From positions 1-64,000 of the forward strand of contig OY744462.1 in assembly GCA_963556145.1 (NCBI GenBank): a stretch of DNA of 64,000 bases, given 5' to 3'. How positions within the stretch are numbered: the first letter of the stretch is position 1; every line of letters begins with the position of its first letter. Positions 1 to 15,100 of the stretch are shown here, in pieces. Position numbers and translations under genes: made by a program. Origin of the DNA: Hygrocybe punicea. Lineage: Eukaryota; Basidiomycota; Agaricomycetes; Agaricales; Hygrophoraceae. Under the pieces are notes generated by a model that was given only the letters and a program-made list of their open reading frames with translations, made no database searches and was not told the DNA's origin.

Positions 1-148
1 CTAACCTAACTAACCTAACTAACCTAACCTAACTAACCTAACTAACCTAACTAACCTAACTAACCTAACTAACCTAACCTAACTAACTAACCTAACTAAC
101 CTAACTAACTAACCTAACTAACCTAACTAACCTAACCTAACCTAACCT
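1..148. repeat. Terminal telomere repeat tract (C-strand)
   Basis: The first 148 bases consist only of 5-nt CTAAC and 4-nt CTAA units, mostly alternating, with three or four consecutive CTAAC units at the inner edge. The complementary G-strand therefore reads TTAGG and TTAG units. Position at base 1 and C-strand orientation mark a true left chromosome end. The tract joins directly to the 765-bp satellite inside its sequence CTGGCAGTAAATTG, sharing a base or two with the telomere unit. The mixed 9-nt pattern suggests a telomerase template that allows one-base slippage. Confidence 0.96.
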
Positions 149-3100
149 GGCAGTAAATTGACGTTCCCCTGCGAGACAACGAGGCGAGATGCCTAAAGGT
201 GCTAACGAGTGTTCTCTGCTGGGCTGGGAACGACTGCGAGGCAATGCGAACGCGAATATATCATGGGAAAGAAACGCGATGGAAATGGTCATAGGATCCG
301 AGTAGTCTGTCATCTAGATCGTATTGACCATCATGGTGAATGACATGGCCAGTGTGGATGAATGGAACGGTTAAAAAAAATCAAAAAATCACTCTGTGGG
401 CTATATCGACCGCAACGTTCCAATCTCACCGGTGTAGCTGTGAGATCATGGTGGTTCAAGACCAAGAGTGATCATGACTCATCGTTCCAATTTATACCAT
501 TCGTGACATGGCCACGTGACCTGACTCGGTCATTTCACCGACTCTGTGACCGGTATCACCCTCGTTATTGGTTATTACTGACTTTGAATCTTGGCAGGAT
601 CGTAGCATGCGTCTCTTCTACTCTGAGTAGCTCAATTCACAAATCATGATCGATCGTGACCGTGACTTGTCACTTGACTTGGTGATCTCACCAACTCATC
701 ATGTGACTTGACTTGGTCATTTCACCAACTGTGTGACCGTGATACGTGACTTGTCACTCGAGTCGGTGAATTTTACCAACTGGTCGTTGGTGTTGTTATG
801 CCAGTCTGCTGCTTGTTCGGAGGATGAGTTGGGTGCAGTATACCATGGTTATCTTGCTTCTGCGGTGCGGTGTTTCATCCGATGCTAACCAGTATTTCTT
901 GCTGTGTGCTGCTGGCAGTAAATTGACGTTCCCCTGCGAGACAACGAGGCGAGATGCCTAAAGGTGCTAACGAGTGTTCTCTGCTGGGCTGGGAACGACT
1001 GCGAGGCAATGCGAACGCGAATATATCATGGGAAAGAAACGCGATGGAAATGGTCATAGGATCCGAGTAGTCTGTCATCTAGATCGTATTGACCATCATG
1101 GTGAATGACATGGCCAGTGTGGATGAATGGAACGGTTAAAAAAAATCAAAAAATCACTCTGTGGGCTATATCGACCGCAACGTTCCAATCTCACCGGTGT
1201 AGCTGTGAGATCATGGTGGTTCAAGACCAAGAGTGATCATGACTCATCGTTCCAATTTATACCATTCGTGACATGGCCACGTGACCTGACTCGGTCATTT
1301 CACCGACTCTGTGACCGGTATCACCCTCGTTATTGGTTATTACTGACTTTGAATCTTGGCAGGATCGTAGCATGCGTCTGTTCTACTCTGAGTAGCTCAA
1401 TTCACAAATCGTGATCGATCGTGACCGTGACTTGTCACTTGACTTGGTGATCTCACCAACTCATCATGTGACTTGACTTGGTCATTTCACCAACTGTGTG
1501 ACCGTGATACGTGACTTGTCACTCGAGTCGGTGAATTTTACCAACTGGTCGTTGGTGTTGTTATGCCAGTCTGCTGCTTGTTCGGAGGATGAGTTGGGTG
1601 CAGTATACCATGGTTATCTTGCTTCTGCGGTGCGGTGTTTCATCCGATGCTAACCAGTATTTCTTGCTGTGTGCTGCTGGCAGTAAATTGACGTTCCCCT
1701 GCGAGACAACGAGGCGAGATGCCTAAAGGTGCTAACGAGTGTTCTCTGCTGGGCTGGGAACGACTGCGAGGCAATGCGAACGCGAATATATCATGGGAAA
1801 GAAACGCGATGGAAATGGTCATAGGATCCGAGTAGTCTGTCATCTAGATCGTATTGACCATCATGGTGAATGACATGGCCAGTGTGGATGAATGGAACGG
1901 TTAAAAAAAATCAAAAAATCACTCTGTGGGCTATATCGACCGCAACGTTCCAATCTCACCGGTGTAGCTGTGAGATCATGGTGGTTCAAGACCAAGAGTG
2001 ATCATGACTCATCGTTCCAATTTATACCATTCGTGACATGGCCACGTGACCTGACTCGGTCATTTCACCGACTCTGTGACCGGTATCACCCTCGTTATTG
2101 GTTATTACTGACTTTGAATCTTGGCAGGATCGTAGCATGCGTCTCTTCTACTCTGAGTAGCTCAATTCACAAATCATGATCGATCGTGACCGTGACTTGT
2201 CACTTGACTTGGTGATCTCACCAACTCATCATGTGACTTGACTTGGTCATTTCACCAACTGTGTGACCGTGATACGTGACTTGTCACTCGAGTCGGTGAA
2301 TTTTACCAACTGGTCGTTGGTGTTGTTATGCCAGTCTGCTGCTTGTTCGGAGGATGAGTTGGGTGCAGTATACCATGGTTATCTTGCTTCTGCGGTGCGG
2401 TGTTTCATCCGATGCTAACCAGTATTTCTTGCTGTGTGCTGCTGGCAGTAAATTGACGTTCCCCTGCGAGACAACGAGGCGAGATGCCTAAAGGTGCTAA
2501 CGAGTGTTCTCTGCTGGGCTGGGAACGACTGCGAGGCAATGCGAACGCGAATATATCATGGGAAAGAAACGCGATGGAAATGGTCATAGGATCCGAGTAG
2601 TCTGTCATCTAGATCGTATTGACCATCATGGTGAATGACATGGCCAGTGTGGATGAATGGAACGGTTAAAAAAAATCAAAAAATCACTCTGTGGGCTATA
2701 TCGACCGCAACGTTCCAATCTCACCGGTGTAGCTGTGAGATCATGGTGGTTCAAGACCAAGAGTGATCATGACTCATCGTTCCAATTTATACCATTCGTG
2801 ACATGGCCACGTGACCTGACTCGGTCATTTCACCGACTCTGTGACCGGTATCACCCTCGTTATTGGTTATTACTGACTTTGAATCTTGGCAGGATCGTAG
2901 CATGCGTCTCTTCTACTCTGAGTAGCTCAATTCACAAATCATGATCGATCGTGACCGTGACTTGTCACTTGACTTGGTGATCTCACCAACTCATCATGTG
3001 ACTTGACTTGGTCATTTCACCAACTGTGTGACCGTGATACGTGACTTGTCACTCGAGTCGGTGAATTTTACCAACTGGTCGTTGGTGTTGTTATGCCAGT

Positions 3101-6100
3101 CTGCTGCTTGTTCGGAGGATGAGTTGGGTGCAGTATACCATGGTTATCTTGCTTCTGCGGTGCGGTGTTTCATCCGATGCTAACCAGTATTTCTTGCTGT
3201 GTGCTGCTGGCAGTAAATTGACGTTCCCCTGCGAGACAACGAGGCGAGATGCCTAAAGGTGCTAACGAGTGTTCTCTGCTGGGCTGGGAACGACTGCGAG
3301 GCAATGCGAACGCGAATATATCATGGGAAAGAAACGCGATGGAAATGGTCATAGGATCCGAGTAGTCTGTCATCTAGATCGTATTGACCATCATGGTGAA
3401 TGACATGGCCAGTGTGGATGAATGGAACGGTTAAAAAAAATCAAAAAATCACTCTGTGGGCTATATCGACCGCAACGTTCCAATCTCACCGGTGTAGCTG
3501 TGAGATCATGGTGGTTCAAGACCAAGAGTGATCATGACTCATCGTTCCAATTTATACCATTCGTGACATGGCCACGTGACCTGACTCGGTCATTTCACCG
3601 ACTCTGTGACCGGTATCACCCTCGTTATTGGTTATTACTGACTTTGAATCTTGGCAGGATCGTAGCATGCGTCTGTTCTACTCTGAGTAGCTCAATTCAC
3701 AAATCGTGATCGATCGTGACCGTGACTTGTCACTTGACTTGGTGATCTCACCAACTCATCATGTGACTTGACTTGGTCATTTCACCAACTGTGTGACCGT
3801 GATACGTGACTTGTCACTCGAGTCGGTGAATTTTACCAACTGGTCGTTGGTGTTGTTATGCCAGTCTGCTGCTTGTTCGGAGGATGAGTTGGGTGCAGTA
3901 TACCATGGTTATCTTGCTTCTGCGGTGCGGTGTTTCATCCGATGCTAACCAGTATTTCTTGCTGTGTGCTGCTGGCAGTAAATTGACGTTCCCCTGCGAG
4001 ACAACGAGGCGAGATGCCTAAAGGTGCTAACGAGTGTTCTCTGCTGGGCTGGGAACGACTGCGAGGCAATGCGAACGCGAATATATCATGGGAAAGAAAC
4101 GCGATGGAAATGGTCATAGGATCCGAGTAGTCTGTCATCTAGATCGTATTGACCATCATGGTGAATGACATGGCCAGTGTGGATGAATGGAACGGTTAAA
4201 AAAAATCAAAAAATCACTCTGTGGGCTATATCGACCGCAACGTTCCAATCTCACCGGTGTAGCTGTGAGATCATGGTGGTTCAAGACCAAGAGTGATCAT
4301 GACTCATCGTTCCAATTTATACCATTCGTGACATGGCCACGTGACCTGACTCGGTCATTTCACCGACTCTGTGACCGGTATCACCCTCGTTATTGGTTAT
4401 TACTGACTTTGAATCTTGGCAGGATCGTAGCATGCGTCTGTTCTACTCTGAGTAGCTCAATTCACAAATCGTGATCGATCGTGACCGTGACTTGTCACTT
4501 GACTTGGTGATCTCACCAACTCATCATGTGACTTGACTTGGTCATTTCACCAACTGTGTGACCGTGATACGTGACTTGTCACTCGAGTCGGTGAATTTTA
4601 CCAACTGGTCGTTGGTGTTGTTATGCCAGTCTGCTGCTTGTTCGGAGGATGAGTTGGGTGCAGTATACCATGGTTATCTTGCTTCTGCGGTGCGGTGTTT
4701 CATCCGATGCTAACCAGTATTTCTTGCTGTGTGCTGCTGGCAGTAAATTGACGTTCCCCTGCGAGACAACGAGGCGAGATGCCTAAAGGTGCTAACGAGT
4801 GTTCTCTGCTGGGCTGGGAACGACTGCGAGGCAATGCGAACGCGAATATATCATGGGAAAGAAACGCGATGGAAATGGTCATAGGATCCGAGTAGTCTGT
4901 CATCTAGATCGTATTGACCATCATGGTGAATGACATGGCCAGTGTGGATGAATGGAACGGTTAAAAAAAATCAAAAAATCACTCTGTGGGCTATATCGAC
5001 CGCAACGTTCCAATCTCACCGGTGTAGCTGTGAGATCATGGTGGTTCAAGACCAAGAGTGATCATGACTCATCGTTCCAATTTATACCATTCGTGACATG
5101 GCCACGTGACCTGACTCGGTCATTTCACCGACTCTGTGACCGGTATCACCCTCGTTATTGGTTATTACTGACTTTGAATCTTGGCAGGATCGTAGCATGC
5201 GTCTGTTCTACTCTGAGTAGCTCAATTCACAAATCGTGATCGATCGTGACCGTGACTTGTCACTTGACTTGGTGATCTCACCAACTCATCATGTGACTTG
5301 ACTTGGTCATTTCACCAACTGTGTGACCGTGATACGTGACTTGTCACTCGAGTCGGTGAATTTTACCAACTGGTCGTTGGTGTTGTTATGCCAGTCTGCT
5401 GCTTGTTCGGAGGATGAGTTGGGTGCAGTATACCATGGTTATCTTGCTTCTGCGGTGCGGTGTTTCATCCGATGCTAACCAGTATTTCTTGCTGTGTGCT
5501 GCTGGCAGTAAATTGACGTTCCCCTGCGAGACAACGAGGCGAGATGCCTAAAGGTGCTAACGAGTGTTCTCTGCTGGGCTGGGAACGACTGCGAGGCAAT
5601 GCGAACGCGAATATATCATGGGAAAGAAACGCGATGGAAATGGTCATAGGATCCGAGTAGTCTGTCATCTAGATCGTATTGACCATCATGGTGAATGACA
5701 TGGCCAGTGTGGATGAATGGAACGGTTAAAAAAAATCAAAAAATCACTCTGTGGGCTATATCGACCGCAACGTTCCAATCTCACCGGTGTAGCTGTGAGA
5801 TCATGGTGGTTCAAGACCAAGAGTGATCATGACTCATCGTTCCAATTTATACCATTCGTGACATGGCCACGTGACCTGACTCGGTCATTTCACCGACTCT
5901 GTGACCGGTATCACCCTCGTTATTGGTTATTACTGACTTTGAATCTTGGCAGGATCGTAGCATGCGTCTCTTCTACTCTGAGTAGCTCAATTCACAAATC
6001 ATGATCGATCGTGACCGTGACTTGTCACTTGACTTGGTGATCTCACCAACTCATCATGTGACTTGACTTGGTCATTTCACCAACTGTGTGACCGTGATAC

Positions 6101-9100
6101 GTGACTTGTCACTCGAGTCGGTGAATTTTACCAACTGGTCGTTGGTGTTGTTATGCCAGTCTGCTGCTTGTTCGGAGGATGAGTTGGGTGCAGTATACCA
6201 TGGTTATCTTGCTTCTGCGGTGCGGTGTTTCATCCGATGCTAACCAGTATTTCTTGCTGTGTGCTGCTGGCAGTAAATTGACGTTCCCCTGCGAGACAAC
6301 GAGGCGAGATGCCTAAAGGTGCTAACGAGTGTTCTCTGCTGGGCTGGGAACGACTGCGAGGCAATGCGAACGCGAATATATCATGGGAAAGAAACGCGAT
6401 GGAAATGGTCATAGGATCCGAGTAGTCTGTCATCTAGATCGTATTGACCATCATGGTGAATGACATGGCCAGTGTGGATGAATGGAACGGTTAAAAAAAA
6501 TCAAAAAATCACTCTGTGGGCTATATCGACCGCAACGTTCCAATCTCACCGGTGTAGCTGTGAGATCATGGTGGTTCAAGACCAAGAGTGATCATGACTC
6601 ATCGTTCCAATTTATACCATTCGTGACATGGCCACGTGACCTGACTCGGTCATTTCACCGACTCTGTGACCGGTATCACCCTCGTTATTGGTTATTACTG
6701 ACTTTGAATCTTGGCAGGATCGTAGCATGCGTCTGTTCTACTCTGAGTAGCTCAATTCACAAATCGTGATCGATCGTGACCGTGACTTGTCACTTGACTT
6801 GGTGATCTCACCAACTCATCATGTGACTTGACTTGGTCATTTCACCAACTGTGTGACCGTGATACGTGACTTGTCACTCGAGTCGGTGAATTTTACCAAC
6901 TGGTCGTTGGTGTTGTTATGCCAGTCTGCTGCTTGTTCGGAGGATGAGTTGGGTGCAGTATACCATGGTTATCTTGCTTCTGCGGTGCGGTGTTTCATCC
7001 GATGCTAACCAGTATTTCTTGCTGTGTGCTGCTGGCAGTAAATTGACGTTCCCCTGCGAGACAACGAGGCGAGATGCCTAAAGGTGCTAACGAGTGTTCT
7101 CTGCTGGGCTGGGAACGACTGCGAGGCAATGCGAACGCGAATATATCATGGGAAAGAAACGCGATGGAAATGGTCATAGGATCCGAGTAGTCTGTCATCT
7201 AGATCGTATTGACCATCATGGTGAATGACATGGCCAGTGTGGATGAATGGAACGGTTAAAAAAAATCAAAAAATCACTCTGTGGGCTATATCGACCGCAA
7301 CGTTCCAATCTCACCGGTGTAGCTGTGAGATCATGGTGGTTCAAGACCAAGAGTGATCATGACTCATCGTTCCAATTTATACCATTCGTGACATGGCCAC
7401 GTGACCTGACTCGGTCATTTCACCGACTCTGTGACCGGTATCACCCTCGTTATTGGTTATTACTGACTTTGAATCTTGGCAGGATCGTAGCATGCGTCTG
7501 TTCTACTCTGAGTAGCTCAATTCACAAATCATGATCGATCGTGACCGTGACTTGTCACTTGACTTGGTGATCTCACCAACTCATCATGTGACTTGACTTG
7601 GTCATTTCACCAACTGTGTGACCGTGATACGTGACTTGTCACTCGAGTCGGTGAATTTTACCAACTGGTCGTTGGTGTTGTTATGCCAGTCTGCTGCTTG
7701 TTCGGAGGATGAGTTGGGTGCAGTATACCATGGTTATCTTGCTTCTGCGGTGCGGTGTTTCATCCGATGCTAACCAGTATTTCTTGCTGTGTGCTGCTGG
7801 CAGTAAATTGACGTTCCCCTGCGAGACAACGAGGCGAGATGCCTAAAGGTGCTAACGAGTGTTCTCTGCTGGGCTGGGAACGACTGCGAGGCAATGCGAA
7901 CGCGAATATATCATGGGAAAGAAACGCGATGGAAATGGTCATAGGATCCGAGTAGTCTGTCATCTAGATCGTATTGACCATCATGGTGAATGACATGGCC
8001 AGTGTGGATGAATGGAACGGTTAAAAAAAATCAAAAAATCACTCTGTGGGCTATATCGACCGCAACGTTCCAATCTCACCGGTGTAGCTGTGAGATCATG
8101 GTGGTTCAAGACCAAGAGTGATCATGACTCATCGTTCCAATTTATACCATTCGTGACATGGCCACGTGACCTGACTCGGTCATTTCACCGACTCTGTGAC
8201 CGGTATCACCCTCGTTATTGGTTATTACTGACTTTGAATCTTGGCAGGATCGTAGCATGCGTCTGTTCTACTCTGAGTAGCTCAATTCACAAATCGTGAT
8301 CGATCGTGACCGTGACTTGTCACTTGACTTGGTGATCTCACCAACTCATCATGTGACTTGACTTGGTCATTTCACCAACTGTGTGACCGTGATACGTGAC
8401 TTGTCACTCGAGTCGGTGAATTTTACCAACTGGTCGTTGGTGTTGTTATGCCAGTCTGCTGCTTGTTCGGAGGATGAGTTGGGTGCAGTATACCATGGTT
8501 ATCTTGCTTCTGCGGTGCGGTGTTTCATCCGATGCTAACCAGTATTTCTTGCTGTGTGCTGCTGGCAGTAAATTGACGTTCCCCTGCGAGACAACGAGGC
8601 GAGATGCCTAAAGGTGCTAACGAGTGTTCTCTGCTGGGCTGGGAACGACTGCGAGGCAATGCGAACGCGAATATATCATGGGAAAGAAACGCGATGGAAA
8701 TGGTCATAGGATCCGAGTAGTCTGTCATCTAGATCGTATTGACCATCATGGTGAATGACATGGCCAGTGTGGATGAATGGAACGGTTAAAAAAAATCAAA
8801 AAATCACTCTGTGGGCTATATCGACCGCAACGTTCCAATCTCACCGGTGTAGCTGTGAGATCATGGTGGTTCAAGACCAAGAGTGATCATGACTCATCGT
8901 TCCAATTTATACCATTCGTGACATGGCCACGTGACCTGACTCGGTCATTTCACCGACTCTGTGACCGGTATCACCCTCGTTATTGGTTATTACTGACTTT
9001 GAATCTTGGCAGGATCGTAGCATGCGTCTCTTCTACTCTGAGTAGCTCAATTCACAAATCATGATCGATCGTGACCGTGACTTGTCACTTGACTTGGTGA

Positions 9101-12100
9101 TCTCACCAACTCATCATGTGACTTGACTTGGTCATTTCACCAACTGTGTGACCGTGATACGTGACTTGTCACTCGAGTCGGTGAATTTTACCAACTGGTC
9201 GTTGGTGTTGTTATGCCAGTCTGCTGCTTGTTCGGAGGATGAGTTGGGTGCAGTATACCATGGTTATCTTGCTTCTGCGGTGCGGTGTTTCATCCGATGC
9301 TAACCAGTATTTCTTGCTGTGTGCTGCTGGCAGTAAATTGACGTTCCCCTGCGAGACAACGAGGCGAGATGCCTAAAGGTGCTAACGAGTGTTCTCTGCT
9401 GGGCTGGGAACGACTGCGAGGCAATGCGAACGCGAATATATCATGGGAAAGAAACGCGATGGAAATGGTCATAGGATCCGAGTAGTCTGTCATCTAGATC
9501 GTATTGACCATCATGGTGAATGACATGGCCAGTGTGGATGAATGGAACGGTTAAAAAAAATCAAAAAATCACTCTGTGGGCTATATCGACCGCAACGTTC
9601 CAATCTCACCGGTGTAGCTGTGAGATCATGGTGGTTCAAGACCAAGAGTGATCATGACTCATCGTTCCAATTTATACCATTCGTGACATGGCCACGTGAC
9701 CTGACTCGGTCATTTCACCGACTCTGTGACCGGTATCACCCTCGTTATTGGTTATTACTGACTTTGAATCTTGGCAGGATCGTAGCATGCGTCTGTTCTA
9801 CTCTGAGTAGCTCAATTCACAAATCATGATCGATCGTGACCGTGACTTGTCACTTGACTTGGTGATCTCACCAACTCATCATGTGACTTGACTTGGTCAT
9901 TTCACCAACTGTGTGACCGTGATACGTGACTTGTCACTCGAGTCGGTGAATTTTACCAACTGGTCGTTGGTGTTGTTATGCCAGTCTGCTGCTTGTTCGG
10001 AGGATGAGTTGGGTGCAGTATACCATGGTTATCTTGCTTCTGCGGTGCGGTGTTTCATCCGATGCTAACCAGTATTTCTTGCTGTGTGCTGCTGGCAGTA
10101 AATTGACGTTCCCCTGCGAGACAACGAGGCGAGATGCCTAAAGGTGCTAACGAGTGTTCTCTGCTGGGCTGGGAACGACTGCGAGGCAATGCGAACGCGA
10201 ATATATCATGGGAAAGAAACGCGATGGAAATGGTCATAGGATCCGAGTAGTCTGTCATCTAGATCGTATTGACCATCATGGTGAATGACATGGCCAGTGT
10301 GGATGAATGGAACGGTTAAAAAAAATCAAAAAATCACTCTGTGGGCTATATCGACCGCAACGTTCCAATCTCACCGGTGTAGCTGTGAGATCATGGTGGT
10401 TCAAGACCAAGAGTGATCATGACTCATCGTTCCAATTTATACCATTCGTGACATGGCCACGTGACCTGACTCGGTCATTTCACCGACTCTGTGACCGGTA
10501 TCACCCTCGTTATTGGTTATTACTGACTTTGAATCTTGGCAGGATCGTAGCATGCGTCTCTTCTACTCTGAGTAGCTCAATTCACAAATCATGATCGATC
10601 GTGACCGTGACTTGTCACTTGACTTGGTGATCTCACCAACTCATCATGTGACTTGACTTGGTCATTTCACCAACTGTGTGACCGTGATACGTGACTTGTC
10701 ACTCGAGTCGGTGAATTTTACCAACTGGTCGTTGGTGTTGTTATGCCAGTCTGCTGCTTGTTCGGAGGATGAGTTGGGTGCAGTATACCATGGTTATCTT
10801 GCTTCTGCGGTGCGGTGTTTCATCCGATGCTAACCAGTATTTCTTGCTGTGTGCTGCTGGCAGTAAATTGACGTTCCCCTGCGAGACAACGAGGCGAGAT
10901 GCCTAAAGGTGCTAACGAGTGTTCTCTGCTGGGCTGGGAACGACTGCGAGGCAATGCGAACGCGAATATATCATGGGAAAGAAACGCGATGGAAATGGTC
11001 ATAGGATCCGAGTAGTCTGTCATCTAGATCGTATTGACCATCATGGTGAATGACATGGCCAGTGTGGATGAATGGAACGGTTAAAAAAAATCAAAAAATC
11101 ACTCTGTGGGCTATATCGACCGCAACGTTCCAATCTCACCGGTGTAGCTGTGAGATCATGGTGGTTCAAGACCAAGAGTGATCATGACTCATCGTTCCAA
11201 TTTATACCATTCGTGACATGGCCACGTGACCTGACTCGGTCATTTCACCGACTCTGTGACCGGTATCACCCTCGTTATTGGTTATTACTGACTTTGAATC
11301 TTGGCAGGATCGTAGCATGCGTCTCTTCTACTCTGAGTAGCTCAATTCACAAATCATGATCGATCGTGACCGTGACTTGTCACTTGACTTGGTGATCTCA
11401 CCAACTCATCATGTGACTTGACTTGGTCATTTCACCAACTGTGTGACCGTGATACGTGACTTGTCACTCGAGTCGGTGAATTTTACCAACTGGTCGTTGG
11501 TGTTGTTATGCCAGTCTGCTGCTTGTTCGGAGGATGAGTTGGGTGCAGTATACCATGGTTATCTTGCTTCTGCGGTGCGGTGTTTCATCCGATGCTAACC
11601 AGTATTTCTTGCTGTGTGCTGCTGGCAGTAAATTGACGTTCCCCTGCGAGACAACGAGGCGAGATGCCTAAAGGTGCTAACGAGTGTTCTCTGCTGGGCT
11701 GGGAACGACTGCGAGGCAATGCGAACGCGAATATATCATGGGAAAGAAACGCGATGGAAATGGTCATAGGATCCGAGTAGTCTGTCATCTAGATCGTATT
11801 GACCATCATGGTGAATGACATGGCCAGTGTGGATGAATGGAACGGTTAAAAAAAATCAAAAAATCACTCTGTGGGCTATATCGACCGCAACGTTCCAATC
11901 TCACCGGTGTAGCTGTGAGATCATGGTGGTTCAAGACCAAGAGTGATCATGACTCATCGTTCCAATTTATACCATTCGTGACATGGCCACGTGACCTGAC
12001 TCGGTCATTTCACCGACTCTGTGACCGGTATCACCCTCGTTATTGGTTATTACTGACTTTGAATCTTGGCAGGATCGTAGCATGCGTCTCTTCTACTCTG

Positions 12101-15100
12101 AGTAGCTCAATTCACAAATCATGATCGATCGTGACCGTGACTTGTCACTTGACTTGGTGATCTCACCAACTCATCATGTGACTTGACTTGGTCATTTCAC
12201 CAACTGTGTGACCGTGATACGTGACTTGTCACTCGAGTCGGTGAATTTTACCAACTGGTCGTTGGTGTTGTTATGCCAGTCTGCTGCTTGTTCGGAGGAT
12301 GAGTTGGGTGCAGTATACCATGGTTATCTTGCTTCTGCGGTGCGGTGTTTCATCCGATGCTAACCAGTATTTCTTGCTGTGTGCTGCTGGCAGTAAATTG
12401 ACGTTCCCCTGCGAGACAACGAGGCGAGATGCCTAAAGGTGCTAACGAGTGTTCTCTGCTGGGCTGGGAACGACTGCGAGGCAATGCGAACGCGAATATA
12501 TCATGGGAAAGAAACGCGATGGAAATGGTCATAGGATCCGAGTAGTCTGTCATCTAGATCGTATTGACCATCATGGTGAATGACATGGCCAGTGTGGATG
12601 AATGGAACGGTTAAAAAAAATCAAAAAATCACTCTGTGGGCTATATCGACCGCAACGTTCCAATCTCACCGGTGTAGCTGTGAGATCATGGTGGTTCAAG
12701 ACCAAGAGTGATCATGACTCATCGTTCCAATTTATACCATTCGTGACATGGCCACGTGACCTGACTCGGTCATTTCACCGACTCTGTGACCGGTATCACC
12801 CTCGTTATTGGTTATTACTGACTTTGAATCTTGGCAGGATCGTAGCATGCGTCTCTTCTACTCTGAGTAGCTCAATTCACAAATCATGATCGATCGTGAC
12901 CGTGACTTGTCACTTGACTTGGTGATCTCACCAACTCATCATGTGACTTGACTTGGTCATTTCACCAACTGTGTGACCGTGATACGTGACTTGTCACTCG
13001 AGTCGGTGAATTTTACCAACTGGTCGTTGGTGTTGTTATGCCAGTCTGCTGCTTGTTCGGAGGATGAGTTGGGTGCAGTATACCATGGTTATCTTGCTTC
13101 TGCGGTGCGGTGTTTCATCCGATGCTAACCAGTATTTCTTGCTGTGTGCTGCTGGCAGTAAATTGACGTTCCCCTGCGAGACAACGAGGCGAGATGCCTA
13201 AAGGTGCTAACGAGTGTTCTCTGCTGGGCTGGGAACGACTGCGAGGCAATGCGAACGCGAATATATCATGGGAAAGAAACGCGATGGAAATGGTCATAGG
13301 ATCCGAGTAGTCTGTCATCTAGATCGTATTGACCATCATGGTGAATGACATGGCCAGTGTGGATGAATGGAACGGTTAAAAAAAATCAAAAAATCACTCT
13401 GTGGGCTATATCGACCGCAACGTTCCAATCTCACCGGTGTAGCTGTGAGATCATGGTGGTTCAAGACCAAGAGTGATCATGACTCATCGTTCCAATTTAT
13501 ACCATTCGTGACATGGCCACGTGACCTGACTCGGTCATTTCACCGACTCTGTGACCGGTATCACCCTCGTTATTGGTTATTACTGACTTTGAATCTTGGC
13601 AGGATCGTAGCATGCGTCTCTTCTACTCTGAGTAGCTCAATTCACAAATCATGATCGATCGTGACCGTGACTTGTCACTTGACTTGGTGATCTCACCAAC
13701 TCATCATGTGACTTGACTTGGTCATTTCACCAACTGTGTGACCGTGATACGTGACTTGTCACTCGAGTCGGTGAATTTTACCAACTGGTCGTTGGTGTTG
13801 TTATGCCAGTCTGCTGCTTGTTCGGAGGATGAGTTGGGTGCAGTATACCATGGTTATCTTGCTTCTGCGGTGCGGTGTTTCATCCGATGCTAACCAGTAT
13901 TTCTTGCTGTGTGCTGCTGGCAGTAAATTGACGTTCCCCTGCGAGACAACGAGGCGAGATGCCTAAAGGTGCTAACGAGTGTTCTCTGCTGGGCTGGGAA
14001 CGACTGCGAGGCAATGCGAACGCGAATATATCATGGGAAAGAAACGCGATGGAAATGGTCATAGGATCCGAGTAGTCTGTCATCTAGATCGTATTGACCA
14101 TCATGGTGAATGACATGGCCAGTGTGGATGAATGGAACGGTTAAAAAAAATCAAAAAATCACTCTGTGGGCTATATCGACCGCAACGTTCCAATCTCACC
14201 GGTGTAGCTGTGAGATCATGGTGGTTCAAGACCAAGAGTGATCATGACTCATCGTTCCAATTTATACCATTCGTGACATGGCCACGTGACCTGACTCGGT
14301 CATTTCACCGACTCTGTGACCGGTATCACCCTCGTTATTGGTTATTACTGACTTTGAATCTTGGCAGGATCGTAGCATGCGTCTGTTCTACTCTGAGTAG
14401 CTCAATTCACAAATCATGATCGATCGTGACCGTGACTTGTCACTTGACTTGGTGATCTCACCAACTCATCATGTGACTTGACTTGGTCATTTCACCAACT
14501 GTGTGACCGTGATACGTGACTTGTCACTCGAGTCGGTGAATTTTACCAACTGGTCGTTGGTGTTGTTATGCCAGTCTGCTGCTTGTTCGGAGGATGAGTT
14601 GGGTGCAGTATACCATGGTTATCTTGCTTCTGCGGTGCGGTGTTTCATCCGATGCTAACCAGTATTTCTTGCTGTGTGCTGCTGGCAGTAAATTGACGTT
14701 CCCCTGCGAGACAACGAGGCGAGATGCCTAAAGGTGCTAACGAGTGTTCTCTGCTGGGCTGGGAACGACTGCGAGGCAATGCGAACGCGAATATATCATG
14801 GGAAAGAAACGCGATGGAAATGGTCATAGGATCCGAGTAGTCTGTCATCTAGATCGTATTGACCATCATGGTGAATGACATGGCCAGTGTGGATGAATGG
14901 AACGGTTAAAAAAAATCAAAAAATCACTCTGTGGGCTATATCGACCGCAACGTTCCAATCTCACCGGTGTAGCTGTGAGATCATGGTGGTTCAAGACCAA
15001 GAGTGATCATGACTCATCGTTCCAATTTATACCATTCGTGACATGGCCACGTGACCTGACTCGGTCATTTCACCGACTCTGTGACCGGTATCACCCTCGT

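Noticed and set aside
362..649. Repeated 95-codon plus-strand and 67-codon minus-strand frames in every 765-bp unit as gene families
   Set aside because: They recur only because the unit recurs, changes between units are not biased to silent sites, and no domain or splice structure is visible.
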